Part shown: piece after piece, positions 33,377 to 44,262 of the stretch
Numbering within the stretch: position 1 is the stretch's first letter
How the letters are laid out: each line of letters starts with the position of its first letter
DNA from: Acanthosoma haemorrhoidale
Taxonomy: Eukaryota > Arthropoda > Insecta > Hemiptera > Acanthosomatidae
DNA length: 64,000 nucleotides
Direction: 5' to 3'
Assembly: GCA_930367205.1 (NCBI GenBank)
Contig: OV884009.1
Span: 35,783,841-35,847,840 of the forward strand
Notes under the pieces: model-generated
Databases searched by the model: none
What the model was told of the DNA's origin: nothing
Seen by the model: the letters and a program-made list of their open reading frames with translations, nothing else
Made by a program: the position numbers and the translations under genes

Positions 33377-36102
33377 AGACTCTTCGCGACAGGACGTCAC
33401 AGAAATGGAAGATATAATACCTAGTGAGGTATTATAAAAATAGGATCCAGTATCTGAGACTATATTATGTTTAGATGAATCATATCATTCAATTTCCTTA
33501 GTACATTCCTTACACCTTTGACACCTTCATTACATAGATTTCATAAATTAACACAAGAATAATAAGGCATACTAAAACGATTGATGGATAGTCTTTCATC
33601 GCAGCGCGGAAAATTCGGAGAACATAACTCTTATATATTATATTATAACACAGTTATATTCAAGAGTATATATAGAGGTTCAATTGGATGAGTCAGTTGG
33701 TGCTAAGAACCTGCCGAAGTCGTAATATGACTTAATTGCGATATCAAAAAGAATAATATCTTTATTTTATTGCTAATAATTATCAAAAATCGCTAAACTA
33801 TTAAACACGTCAAGTAATTATTAATAACTGGTATATAGTTTATAGTAGTGTCAAGTAAATTATACTTACCACCCATGGCTTGCCGTCGACCGCAGAGACG
33901 GTCTTGGGCCCTCGAGATGGCAAGCGAGCAGTCAAAAACCAACGGTCGGAGATGAGCCTTGAGGTGTGCCGCAATCCACCCCCTTCCACCCCTGCCAGAC
34001 CACCCTAATCCATTTTTGCCTCTGCATAATACGATAGGTTCCTGATCGAACTCAGTATTACGGGAATTTTACCACCGATGCCGACCGACCCTCTCCACCA
34101 CGCGGTATTTATTATATCAGCATAAATCAATACAGAAACATTATTACTTTATATCTACATAATTTATATATTTGCATAATTGGATGGAGCTATTCGCGAA
34201 GGGAGAAAAGGGAAAATCCAAAATGTGACATAAATATGTGTAGTGTTGCAAAAATAACAAAAGGTTTTTTCTCTGTCGCCTTTTAGATTTGTACTAGTCC
34301 GTAGCCGGTGAAGAAGGCAGATTTATTGTTTAAGTATTTTTATTAAGTCTTACGATAGTCATGTCTGAAGCTTTTTCTCTAAAATTTTATTGCGCTAATC
34401 ATCAATTAAAGTGCATTTTTCAAAATATATATTATCAAATAAAAAACGTGATATCGCCACATTCTCGTTGGAGACACCCTGAATTGAAAAAAACCGACCC
34501 TTTTTATTATTATTTTATTTCATTATTTTTATCAAAATTGTATTTAGTCTCTAAAAACTTATTCATTTGTTTTAAAAATGTGAATAGTTCTACATGCCTA
34601 CAGTCAATTGACAACCTCGATTGTGTTAAATAATTCATTTATACCCTTTATTCTTTTCATTTTTTTTAGCGGTACAACTTTAATATTTCCACAAGCATTG
34701 GAAATAGTTTAGAACTTTAGACCATAAATAGCCTGAGGAATCTTAAAAAACATTTAAGCCAAACTTTTTCTTATAAAATTTCAAATTTGTGGGTGTACAA
34801 CCATCATCGTACGAAAATATAGACGGTTTTTTTTCCATAGCCCCTTTAAATTTACAGAAATTATATATAATTATAAATCCTCAGGCGAATCTATTTACAA
34901 ATTATTTTTGTATTTCCTGTAGCATCGCTACATTATATACAGGTTTTGTTATTTTATAAAAATTATATAATGAATAAACAAGTATAATGATATACATTAT
35001 ACGTGATCGGACTAAACTGACTAATAAAGGTGATGGGGCTCACCAAATATAGACGGCCGAAGATACCTGTAATTTATTATACCTTAAAGCCCCTCCCCCA
35101 ATTGACCATACCTGATAAAATGTATAGTACTTCGGGCTTGGCAATGATTTTGTATAAAAATTGCCCGTATTTTTGTGTGAAATTCATTTTATTTTATAAA
35201 CCTCCAAGAAAATCCAATTGAATGCAACAATCACGGTATAAGTTGTTGAGAAGATTTTAATAAACTCAAACAATAATCTATGTTACTATTTGTTGTACTA
35301 AAAAGAAAAATATTTTTTTAGAGGAATAATAAGAACCCAACAGACATGAAGAATGATGCGAAACGTAACTACAACCAAAGGTGAACAATACTGAAGGCAC
35401 ATTTTACCAAAATAAAGTACGAAAAATACATATTTAGCGAAGAATCTAATTCAGAATCCACGGAACTATTAAAAGCATATAATAATGGTTTGATCGAAAA
35501 TGTGGATGTAGTGAAAATCCTTCAGTACCTGGTACTTGGACAAATATTGTGATTTTATGTTGTTTCTATTTATACTTTTTTTATTCATGTCAGTTGTGTT
35601 AATTGCCTAATGATATAATTTTAAGTAAATAAAAACATAAATTTTAATTCATATGAAATGTTAAATATTTAGAGATACGCTAGTCAATCAAAAGCTATTA
35701 GCCCATACCTGTGAAGGTTTGTGTCAGGCATAGCAAGTATGCCTAATAACTCTCAATTAGCGAGAGACAAAGGCGACGTAATGTTAATATAGTCGGCTTC
35801 ACTGATCACCTACGTCCCCCCTCCTATCTGCGGAGATATTGAGTTTGGGGAACTGACTCTTGAGCGGGTTTGAGTCGCGCCCATGGAAGGGTCGTTCTCC
35901 CCAGTCCCCGCTTAACAGGGAAACCCTGGTGGGGCCTCCTTTGAGGTGCCCGACTGACAAATGAGACGCATTACCGTCCCTTGAATAGTACAAAGGAAGA
36001 AATGTCCAAAAGGATGGCCGTCAAACAACAATGAGCCTTCTTCGGTTCTGTGCCAGAGATGTCTCCCTGCCAGTGTTGAACACAAACTTTTGACTGTTAA
36101 TT
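33377..36102. other. Intergenic DNA with GC-richer patches at 33870-34110 and 35790-36000
   Basis: The first patch (ACCACCCATGGCTTGCCGTC onward) and the second (CTGACTCTTGAGCGGGTTTG onward, with GGAAACCCTGGTGGGGCC) contrast with the AT-rich surroundings but match nothing I know. Small ORFs here (34361-34633, 35030-35221, 35799-35993) are not convincing. Confidence 0.4.
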
Positions 36103-36283
36103 AAATGTTACATAGAAAAAATGTGTTTATCAAGTAAATTAATTCAAAAAGTTACAGGATAATCGGATATCTGTATTTCGATCTATATATAGCCATAAAA
36201 TGTTACATAGAAAAAATGTGTTTATCAAGTAAACTAAATTCAAAAAGTTACAGGACAATCGGATATCTGTATTTCGATCTATA
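36103..36283 (+). repeat. Tandem duplication, period 95 bp
   Basis: AAATGTTACATAGAAAAAAT and GTGTTTATCAAGTAAA... through CGGATATCTGTATTTCGATC occur twice, 95 bases apart, with only a few differences (for example GGATAATCGG against GGACAATCGG). It looks like a local, fairly recent tandem duplication. Confidence 0.95.
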
Positions 36284-36934
36284 TTTTCTATGTTCTATAT
36301 CTATGTTTTCGTACATTATATTTGTGGAAACAAAATTCAAGTATAAAACAGTGTTCATTTACTGCACAACTTATTTTTGAAATAAATAAATAAGTAATGT
36401 AATAAAAAATGTACTCAGTTATTTCACAGTAATTTAACAAGTATTAAAAAAACTCGTTACATCCACTTTTGTGGTGAATGTAAACCAGCGTATGCATATT
36501 TGCACTAAGTGCCGAAGTTTAAAAAAATATTTTTTCTTTACCTAGTTTGATAAATACGTTTTTATTTTCTTGTAAATATTGGAATTTTTTTTCTTATATG
36601 GTTGTATTGTGTAGGAAAACATACACAAGCATGAGCTTTTAATCTTTGAAAAACAAATTTATCCGCAGTTAAATCGGCGATTCCTTTAAAAGAACTCTTT
36701 CTTGCAATACAAAATGGTGATCACTACATAGCAAGAAACCCGTTCATGAGCATCAATTGATGGGAGTACTGAACAATAGGAGTTTTAGACTTTATTATAC
36801 CATATTTAGGCTTGACAGGAAAAAAAAAGACCATGGTACATATGGTATCTTTAAAATTAAATAAGACAAAGTGTGTGTGAGATATCATTGAAATTTTTTA
36901 TTCATTTAAAAGGCCTACTGATGCCATTATGTAT
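36284..36934. other. AT-rich spacer
   Basis: Nothing supported. Confidence 0.45.
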
Positions 36935-37870
36935 GGAATCTAACATCTTGCAAATGTCCACCCCGGCTCCGTTGGGTGGCGCGCATCCGAAATGTCTAAT
37001 TTTCCACGACTCTGGCGCATAAATTAGGCTAAATTTGACCGATGGCATGGGTTATGTTGGCTTTGAGAGCCACTGTGATGTGTGGCTTATTCGTATAGAC
37101 CTGCGACTTAAGAAAACCCCACAAGAAAAAGACTAACGGTGTCAAATCGCACGATCTCGGTGGCCAGTTCACATCACCTCCACGTGAGATGACCATGCCT
37201 TCAAATCGCTCGTGCAGAATGTCCTATGTGACATGAGCTGTGTGGCACGTAGCGCCGTCCTGTTGAAACCACGTGTAGTTGGTGTCCATATCATCCAATT
37301 TAGGCCAAAAGAAGTTGGTAATCATTGACCTATAGCGCTCGCCGTTGACGGTGATGGCCTGGCCAACATCGTTCTCAAAGAAATGTGGACCGATGACGCC
37401 GCCAGCCCAAAATCCACACCAAACAGTGACTTTTTCGGGATGCATTGGACGCTCTTAAATCTCATGTGGATTGGTATCGTCCCAAATTCGACAATTTTGT
37501 TTGTTGACGTAACCATTCATCCAGGAATGAGCCTCATCGCTGAAGATGATTTTTTGATGAAAATTAGGGTCAGTTGTCGTTGTTTATAGTCGTTTACCTT
37601 CAGCTCCTGGGTCAGTTGAATTTCGTACAGGTGCAGGCCCATGTCACGACGCGAAATTCGCCAAGCTGCGAACTCTGTCTGCGAAAGACTAGTGTACTCA
37701 AATCCATCCACCACACTGCGATTAGTCCTCTCGGTGGGACGGTTATAGCGACCGCGGAACGTTGCCCAAACAGAACACCCATATTGATAAAACAATTTTT
37801 ATAATTTTCACGTGTTGTTGAACGCTATATCCGTCCTTGGTGATTTGACAAAAACAGACTGAATAAATAA
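36935..37870 (-). pseudogene. Mariner-type transposase relic with DD41D spacing
   Basis: Minus-strand order: an HTH-like start (YQYGCSVWATFRGRYNRPTE), RRDMGLHLYEIQLTQEL, the first catalytic block IIFSDEAH with WMNGYVNK, MHPEKVTVWCGFWAGGVIG, VNGERYRSMITNFFWPKL, then WFQQDGATCHTAHVT with the second catalytic Asp. Finally comes CDLTPLVFFLWG. The third catalytic Asp should follow PL; here it is Val. Counting residues, 41 lie between the second and third positions, which is the spacing known from the rosa branch of mariners. Several frameshifts and a stop after TAHVT make it dead. Terminal inverted repeats were not found. Confidence 0.88.
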
Positions 37871-37965
37871 CAACCAATTCGGCAGATGTAGCTTCAACAA
37901 TTTGGCAGCTATCAACTGTCAAAGTTTGAAAGTCCCTATTGGAAGACACTTTATATTTAAATAAC

Positions 37966-38060
37966 TTCTTTATCGTGCTAAAATTACAATCTGCCTAATA
38001 TACAATAAGAGGCCTACTTTCTCAATGTAGACGATTAGTACAATATAAAAATTTAAGTCA
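37966..38060 (-). mobile_element. Short jockey tail next to the mariner
   Basis: CTTTATCGTGCTAAAATTAC and AATCTGCCTAAT match the last 30 bases of the family tail on the minus strand. What follows (TACAATAAGAGGCCTACTTT...) is only faintly similar. The copy is very short or strongly diverged. Confidence 0.6.
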
Positions 38061-38229
38061 TATTTGATGCAACTTACAATTAACGATTCTTTACGGAAGC
38101 AAGAACAAATATTTTTTTTTTATGATTGTAGTTATTAAGCATGTAATAAACAATAGGTGGCCGAGCCATTAGGCCAGAAACGGCAGTCTGTTGGCCATTC
38201 AGCGTCACAGAATGAACGGTCTGTTCATT

Positions 38230-38850
38230 CTAAGACAAGGTTCACTGCATTGTAGTTGGCAATACAAACTCTCTCGTTTTTAACAGTTCAAAGACTTGTT
38301 TGACACAGTTCAAGCTGTTACAAGTGCTGAAGCTATCAATTACTGAAATGGATCTGAGACATTGGAAGCCAGACACGGGGCCGTTACTGTCTGCAGATCA
38401 TCGAAGGGTTTAGATGAGATCAGTAAACTCGACTGAAAATTACAGAGAAAAGGTTCTGTTCTCAGATAAGCTATGTTTTCCCACTAAAAGAAAATCTCTC
38501 GACCTAAAAATCAATAAATACAAAATCGTACACCAAAGTCATTTTACAATTCTTAATCACATTCACACTATTTATTCTCCAAAATTTCATCATTATATCG
38601 TAAAGATCAAATGACACTTACTGCGTTATGCAATTTCTTGAAGAAGTTGAGAATGCCTTGAACTAGCCGGCTCGTTGCCCTGATACAAACCCAATAGATC
38701 ACCTGTGGGATGAGCTGGTGAAACTATCAAGACGGTGCATCAATCATGCTAGGATTCAGAGCTGAGTCCATCCCCTACAAAAATAATGAAAGGCACAAAC
38801 CCAAGAAGTTACCAGCAACTTAATGATGAGTAAACCAAGAACGATGAAGA
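38230..38850 (+). pseudogene. Tc1-like transposase relic
   Basis: Pieces in order: PLLSADHRR (38384-38410), SVNSTENYREKVLFSDKLCF (FSDE-type first catalytic block, the Asp kept) and, after about 180 degraded bases, PARCPDTNPIDHLWDEL (38664-38713), the block holding the third catalytic residue. That residue should be Glu in NPIE; here the codon gives Asp. The middle of the DDE domain is unreadable and stops and frame changes are frequent. It is on the opposite strand to, and a different family from, the mariner to its left. Confidence 0.75.
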
Positions 38851-38984
38851 CGGTTATCAGCGCTAGAGAAGTTAACCGGGTTTCGATCTTGCCAGTATTT
38901 TTTTTTTTTGGCCGTTAACTGTCATTAATTATAAATGACAGTGGGATCAATACCAAAATAAATTTTTTTCATCATAACATTGAA

Positions 38985-39315
38985 GTTTGTTTTCTCCTTT
39001 TCTCAAAATTAAAGTTGAATGTGTTTTTGTTTTTGGGAGTATTTTAATTTTTAAGACGTATCCATTTGATGTTGTATATTGTATTAAACTGACTTTTTTT
39101 CATATTTTTCTTGTTTTTGTTTTTAATGTCAATCCATCGATGACTCTATTTACCAGATGGTGTCAAATTGTTTTATTTTTTAATCTGTTATGGAGTTTGT
39201 AATTTATTTCACTTGTCATTTGTCTTTGATGTAATAACATTTTTTGTTTGCCAGAAATGAATTAGTTGTCAGTACGTTACTGTAATTCATTGGGTCCTGG
39301 AATAAAAAAAAAAAA
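38985..39315 (+). repeat. Unnamed retroposon-like repeat with A-tail, copy 1
   Basis: Shared with 47225-47520 are TTTGATGTTGTATATTGT (weak), AAACTGACTTTTTTTCATAT, AATCCATCGATGACTCTATT, TCATTTGTCTTTGATGTAAT, TTTTTTGTTTGCCAGAAAT and AGTACGTTACTG. This copy ends GGTCCTGGAATAAA followed by a run of A, as expected of a polyadenylated retroposon. No coding sequence was recognised. Confidence 0.65.
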
Positions 39316-40479
39316 TCTATTGCATTCTGTTATATTTTTTTATTTATTATTCATTAAATAATGATAGTAATAATAATAACAAATAAAGATTTATTTTTAG
39401 ATCAAACTCCTTGTGCCTAATAATTTGTTGAAATGTGGTCTTAAGGCAAGACAATACAAACAAGTAAATATAAAAGTGCACCACTGTTTTTAGGAGTTAT
39501 ATGAATCTTGAAATGTAGAAGAGAATTATGAGTAAAATAGTGAATAATCATTAAAACTCAAAATGAGATTTGTCAAATAGTGAAAAAACTGTTGTTTCTT
39601 CAAATACTATTTAGATCTTATTTGATTAGTAAGAAAATTAGTTATTTTTGAAAAGGATCATAGGCAGTGTATATTAGCGACTTGAGCTGAGTGTTAAATC
39701 TTTTAAATTAGGACCCAATACTAAAGTTGAAGGTGTGCTTTCTAAGAAGGGATTCCATTAACCCCTTACTTCGGTTAGTCTTTTGCCATTAATTTACCCC
39801 CTCCCCCTTAACCCCCCTCCCTCGGCTTTCTTTTAAACAGTTAAACCAGTCGTAAATTTCCCAGAGTTAAGTACACTTGCAAAGTCTTCGTTCGACAGTT
39901 AATGTAGTAATGGGCCCATTCTTAAAATGCCGAACTTAAACTTCTACATACTTGTACAGAAAAAAAAACTGCGTATCGGAAAACTGGCTTTTACCAAGTT
40001 TTACCTAATTGGATCATTGAGATACGATCCCAGCATAAGGATATTATCGAAAGTAATGATTCCAAAGCTTGTATAAGTGAAATAAACTCTTATACATTCA
40101 GTTAGCAAACTAATAATATTGAGCATATTTTGTTCCCACTACTATAGAGAAACCACTTTGAAATTTACAATAATATATCAAATAGCGTGCTAAAAAATGC
40201 TTTCTCGGAGGCCTAAGAAGATACCGACATAGAAATGAATCTATAAATCAAAAATAAAATTCTACAAATAGCTTATTACTCTATCTAAAGATCTTTCATT
40301 TACTGTTATTCAGCGTTTCGCATATTCCATGGTTGTTGGCTATGAATATTATGTTTAAATTCATCATTCCATTCTTCCACTTTGATTCGAAGTGTTTAGG
40401 AAACATATCAATGTTTTACTACTGCATTCTTTACTAAAAAAAAACATCATGGAAAAGTGAGTACGCACTAGTAGAAGTT
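39316..40479. other. AT-rich intergenic DNA
   Basis: A C-rich patch lies at 39770-39830. No gene, RNA or repeat match was found. Confidence 0.45.
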
Positions 40480-40570
40480 GAAGATGCCAAGTGGTGATGC
40501 AACAATAAATACCACTTTTTTGGAGAGACTCAAAAGCTTTTTTGAACAATTTAATTTTCACACAACTTAG
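40480..40570 (+). repeat. Dispersed repeat, copy 1 (pair with 63335)
   Basis: GTGGTGATGCAACAATAAAT, TTTTTTGGAGAGACTCAAA and AATTTAATTTTCACACAA have counterparts at 63353-63421 in the same order and orientation. The class is unknown. Confidence 0.6.
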
Positions 40571-41144
40571 ATATCAAAAGATAGTTGTCTTTTGTAGTGT
40601 TTGCTCTTTTGAATTTTATCAAAATTTTAATTAACATTTTAATTAACATTAAGTTACAGTTAATATCAAAAGTAGTAAATAAACATGCCTTTTCCTTTGT
40701 TGTCCAGTATAAAAATTTATACTTGTTACACACACAATTAAGGATTTATTCACGGCTAATAGAGCAATTTCAGCGATCATATTAATATATATGTTTTTTT
40801 TACAATTTTTGCAAGCAAATAACTACATAAATAGCACGTTATTAATTAGGTCGTGTAGATCTTAAATTTGATACACTGCGCAGTAGGATAGGAAAATATT
40901 CAATTTTAAGTTACTGTTGAATTGAATAATGTCAGTTTATTAGTTTGAAAAGGTTTGCTTCTTTCCTATCGTTACTCGGGCATAAAATGTTATGATTCAA
41001 TTTTTTTTTGTCGAGCAGAATCTGGGTTTATTTTCTTTATATCGTATCTGTTAACATTTATTTCATTTTATATTTTATTCTCATAAAGAGGTATCTTTAT
41101 ATGTTTGTTTTTTAAATATATATTTTCTTATTTCATTTTATTTT
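40571..41144. other. AT-rich spacer
   Basis: Contains a tiny tandem TTTTAATTAACA repeat near 40625-40650; nothing else. Confidence 0.45.
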
Positions 41145-41262
41145 TCTGCACATTTTAAATTTAAGCAGGGATTGATATTTCGAAAGAACCAACTTTATGT
41201 TTAATAAACGGTTGTTTTCTCAATGGACATAGTCCCAATATAATAAAAGCATTATTACAATT
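41145..41262 (+). repeat. Unnamed AATAAA-ending repeat, copy 2 of 4
   Basis: CACATTTTAAATTTAAGCAG, GAAAGAACCAACTTTATGTT, TAATAAACGGTTGTTTTCTC and AATGGACATAGTCCCAATAT followed by AATAAAAG. It aligns with copies at 8255, 42850 and 58498. Confidence 0.75.
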
Positions 41263-42849
41263 ATTATATTTAGTGATCTCAAGAACATGAGTACTGAAAC
41301 AAAACTGGTGAGGATATTAACATAATGATTTACCTTTATTGAAACAATTTGTAAACATAATGGTACTTGTTAATTATAAGGGTTCGGGATAACAGAACCA
41401 AATACCAGTTATGTGTGTAAAAACCAGTGCAAATGAAATAATGAAAACCAAAAACTAATTTTTATTGAAATTAAATAGTTGAAGAAGTAGAAAAATTTAT
41501 TTACAATTTGAAATCTAACTTGTTACCAAGATTGTTACTACATGCCGGAACAAATAATAATAATAATACTACATGTTGCTGCGGTAACCTTTCCCGTGTT
41601 AAATTGTATTATATGTATATGTATATATATAAGTAAAATAAAAATGTTCGCGACATATATAAGACTATTTACAATATAACAGAAATACTTGAAATTAAAA
41701 TTATCCTTAAGGTAATAGGTATAAAGGTTAAATGTAAATGGAACATATAATTGCTGTGTTATTTTATAAATGTATCTTTTGAAAGAAATTTTGTTGTCAT
41801 GGCCAATCTCCCGAACTAGTGGATTTTCCAAGGCTATTGTTAAAACAGGTTTTAGTTAGAGAACGGACAAATTCTCGCCTTGTGGGGAATGGTAAATCAT
41901 TAAGCATTGCGGTTATTTTTCTTTGGTGAGGGTTATTGATAGGCACCTTCATAGGTTTTGTATTATTTCTAGCTGGAAGTTCCAACTGGCAACCCCATAC
42001 TGGCGAAGTAGTGTTAAAAGCGATCGAACGACTGATTTGTAGATAATAACTTTGTTTTTGGTGAAATATATAATATTTACTAATGGTTTCCAAACCAAAA
42101 TTGTAAAAAGTTTAATCCGTTTCAATGTAAATATCTCGGTTTAACTTTAAAATTAAACTTTTTCAGGAAAACAGCAGGAATGGTCAAGTTAATTAAACAA
42201 ACGGAATAATTGTTACTGATTCCCTTTCTGTTATAACGGCCAGATTAAGGGATAAGTGCCCTTTAATTAGTTAATGAAACAGATACACAAAGGGTGCACA
42301 GCCTAAAGGGCCGTAATGCACCCTAGGCCCCTCTTTGCCGACTACTAGAGACAGCAATCCAATTAGCAGGCTGGCAGGCTGTGGCATTGAACAGGTCGAG
42401 GCGATTTCCTATACTTGCCGATTTGTTCGGCATTGACTAAGAACCAATTCCCTAGTCCCCCCCGTCATTAAGGAGAGCACTGAGGATTATGCACTTTGTA
42501 GTGCAGATGAACTTATTCATCTCGACTAGAAGGAAATGTTCACCTTTATTGTTATTATACTATGTAAGCTACTGTTATTTATTCGTACACATCTACTTCT
42601 ACGGAGGATATCATTATTTTATGTGTAATTTGAGGTACGTAGCTATTCAGATATGTGAATACCCATTTTTATTAGTATGCGCGTGTATTTATTTCATTTT
42701 CATTATTTAAGGAAGTACTTGTTTCATGTTCTTCATAGAATTTTTAGTTAAATTTATAATTTTCTTGAAGAATATGTGCCTTTAATGCGTTCTCTACGTT
42801 TATGATTTTATTTTTTCTTATCTCATTATTGTTTTATATATTTTATTTC
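41263..42849. other. Intergenic DNA with a GC-richer patch at 42280-42480
   Basis: The patch has a GGGTGCA/TGCACCC hairpin (42292-42323) and no recognised family. ORFs at 41538-41831, 41797-42093 and 42489-42710 are AT-driven and unconvincing. Confidence 0.45.
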
Positions 42850-42965
42850 TCTACACATTGTAAATTTTACCTGGGACTTCCCAAAAGATCCCAATTTATG
42901 ATAAATAATTGTTACCTTTTATAGGGACATAGTTCAATGATAATAAAGTTTTTATCATTAAAGTG
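42850..42965 (+). repeat. Unnamed AATAAA-ending repeat, copy 3 of 4
   Basis: CTACACATTGTAAATTTTAC, AAAGATCCCAATTTATGATA, AATAATTGTTACCTTTTATA and GGGACATAGTTCAATGATAA followed by TAAAG. Same block order as the other copies. Confidence 0.75.
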
Positions 42966-43073
42966 AAATGTACTTCCTAAACTAGTTGCTCTGTGGATAG
43001 GTACATTTGAAAGATTTTCTCTGATCGAATTATACTAGAAGTTTTAAAGATTTTTCGTAATTATTGTCCAATA

Positions 43074-43232
43074 GAAGGGATGAGTTCAAGAATGTAAGGG
43101 ATATTAAGATCGTTATAAAGGGTTTTGTTGCCGACGTAATAAGGGTAATTCGCTATTGTTCTCAGCAATGAGAACATTTATCACAATTACTTATTGCCCA
43201 ATAAGGCAGATTGTAATTTTATCATAATAAAG
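43074..43232 (+). mobile_element. Jockey copy with 5' inversion (twin-priming product)
   Basis: 43074-43165 is the reverse complement of the ORF2 C-terminal segment (GAAGGGATGAGTTCAAGAAT ... CTATTGTTCTCAG). At 43166 the sequence switches to the plus-strand tail (AATGAGAACATTTATCACAA, then GCCCAATAAGGCAGATTGTA and ATAATAAAG). The remaining UTR between them is absent. An inverted 5' segment joined to a normally oriented 3' end is the known signature of twin priming during LINE insertion. Confidence 0.92.
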
Positions 43233-43309
43233 CTGTTTTAATAAAAGGGTATGGTAGCCAGAAAAATTAATCTTGATTATAGATTACCCCCAGGGACTAC
43301 TGTGAAATG

Positions 43310-43490
43310 TAACTTTTGCACAGTGAAAGGCGAAGACTTGAACAATCGACACGAGATGCGGTCATCATAAAAAAAAAAAAAAGAAGAAACAGACAGAGCT
43401 TTCGCCACTGCAGAGGAAGGAACTCATTAGCGGGATTCGACCCTTCGACCCCTTGTAGGCCCATTAGCAACTCAGCGAGGGTCATAGAGT
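43310..43490 (-). mobile_element. tRNA-derived SINE
   Basis: On the minus strand CCTCGCTGAGTTGCTAATGG (43480-43461) is a good A box and GGTCGAATCCC (43442-43432) a good B box, about 20 bases apart. They are followed by CGCTAATGAGTTCC and a body that ends in a T-rich stretch and ATGATGACCGCATCTC. Pol III promoter boxes attached to a non-tRNA body define a SINE head. The body family and true 3' end are not identified. Confidence 0.65.
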
Positions 43491-43499
43491 TTTTTCAGT

Positions 43500-44099
43500 C
43501 GATTGTTTGACCAATATCGGCCCGAGAAATTGATACATCTGCTTGCAATCATCATTAGGAAAATGAATGGTGGAATCTGAGTAAATAACCAGGTAAATCT
43601 ATACATTTTTTTTTTCATCATCGTTATAAAAAAATTAAATCTCCAAGCAAAATATCATTTCTGTAAGTCAAACTGCGTTGAGTTAATGAGGACTGGAGTT
43701 AACGGCAGTTTTTATGATCCCAGTACACAGTACGTACTATTGATCAGGAAGTCATGATTTTAAATGTTCTTTAGAAGTCGCCGAGTACTTCACTGCAGTT
43801 CCATAATGTTCCATTAATTTTTGTGTCGTGTATTTCTTCTGCGAATGTTTCATAAATACAAATTAGTTCATCATAAAAAAAAAACATAAAAGATTTAGTA
43901 TACATTTTTGTGATTACAATTAAAATAATAAAATCAAGTCAAGTGTGCCAGAACCTGGAACCTCCCTAAATTCTAGTCGGGACCTTTATAATCTGATCTG
44001 CCCTGTCTTGAATTACAGCCTTCTCAATGTGAATTCACTTTGGCCAAAGTCTCGCAAAGACTCCTAAATCTACAGTCATGGGCACAAAGGCAGACAGCG
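43500..44099. other. AT-rich intergenic DNA
   Basis: Nothing supported. Confidence 0.45.
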
Positions 44100-44262
44100 G
44101 GGACGTTTCCCTTAAGTTAATTTTCCAACAGCTAGTTGGCCAATGTTTAAGCATTTACTTATTAAAATTGTACGAATGGAAATCACACATAACTATGAAT
44201 GAATTCTCAAATCAATAATACTGAAGAAGCAAATTGTAATTCGGTTATTGTAATAAAGAATC
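44100..44262 (+). mobile_element. Divergent type-B jockey tail
   Basis: From about 44167: ATTGTACGAATGGAAATCAC, ACATAACTATGAATGAATTC, TCAAATCAATAATACTGAAG and AAGCAAATTGTAATTCGG, then GTAATAAAG. It aligns loosely with the type-B tails at 3840-4045 and 25028-25165. The left boundary is uncertain. Confidence 0.6.

Noticed and set aside
33866..33900. ATACTTACC, as at the start of U1 snRNA
   Set aside because: Nothing after the first nine bases matches U1.
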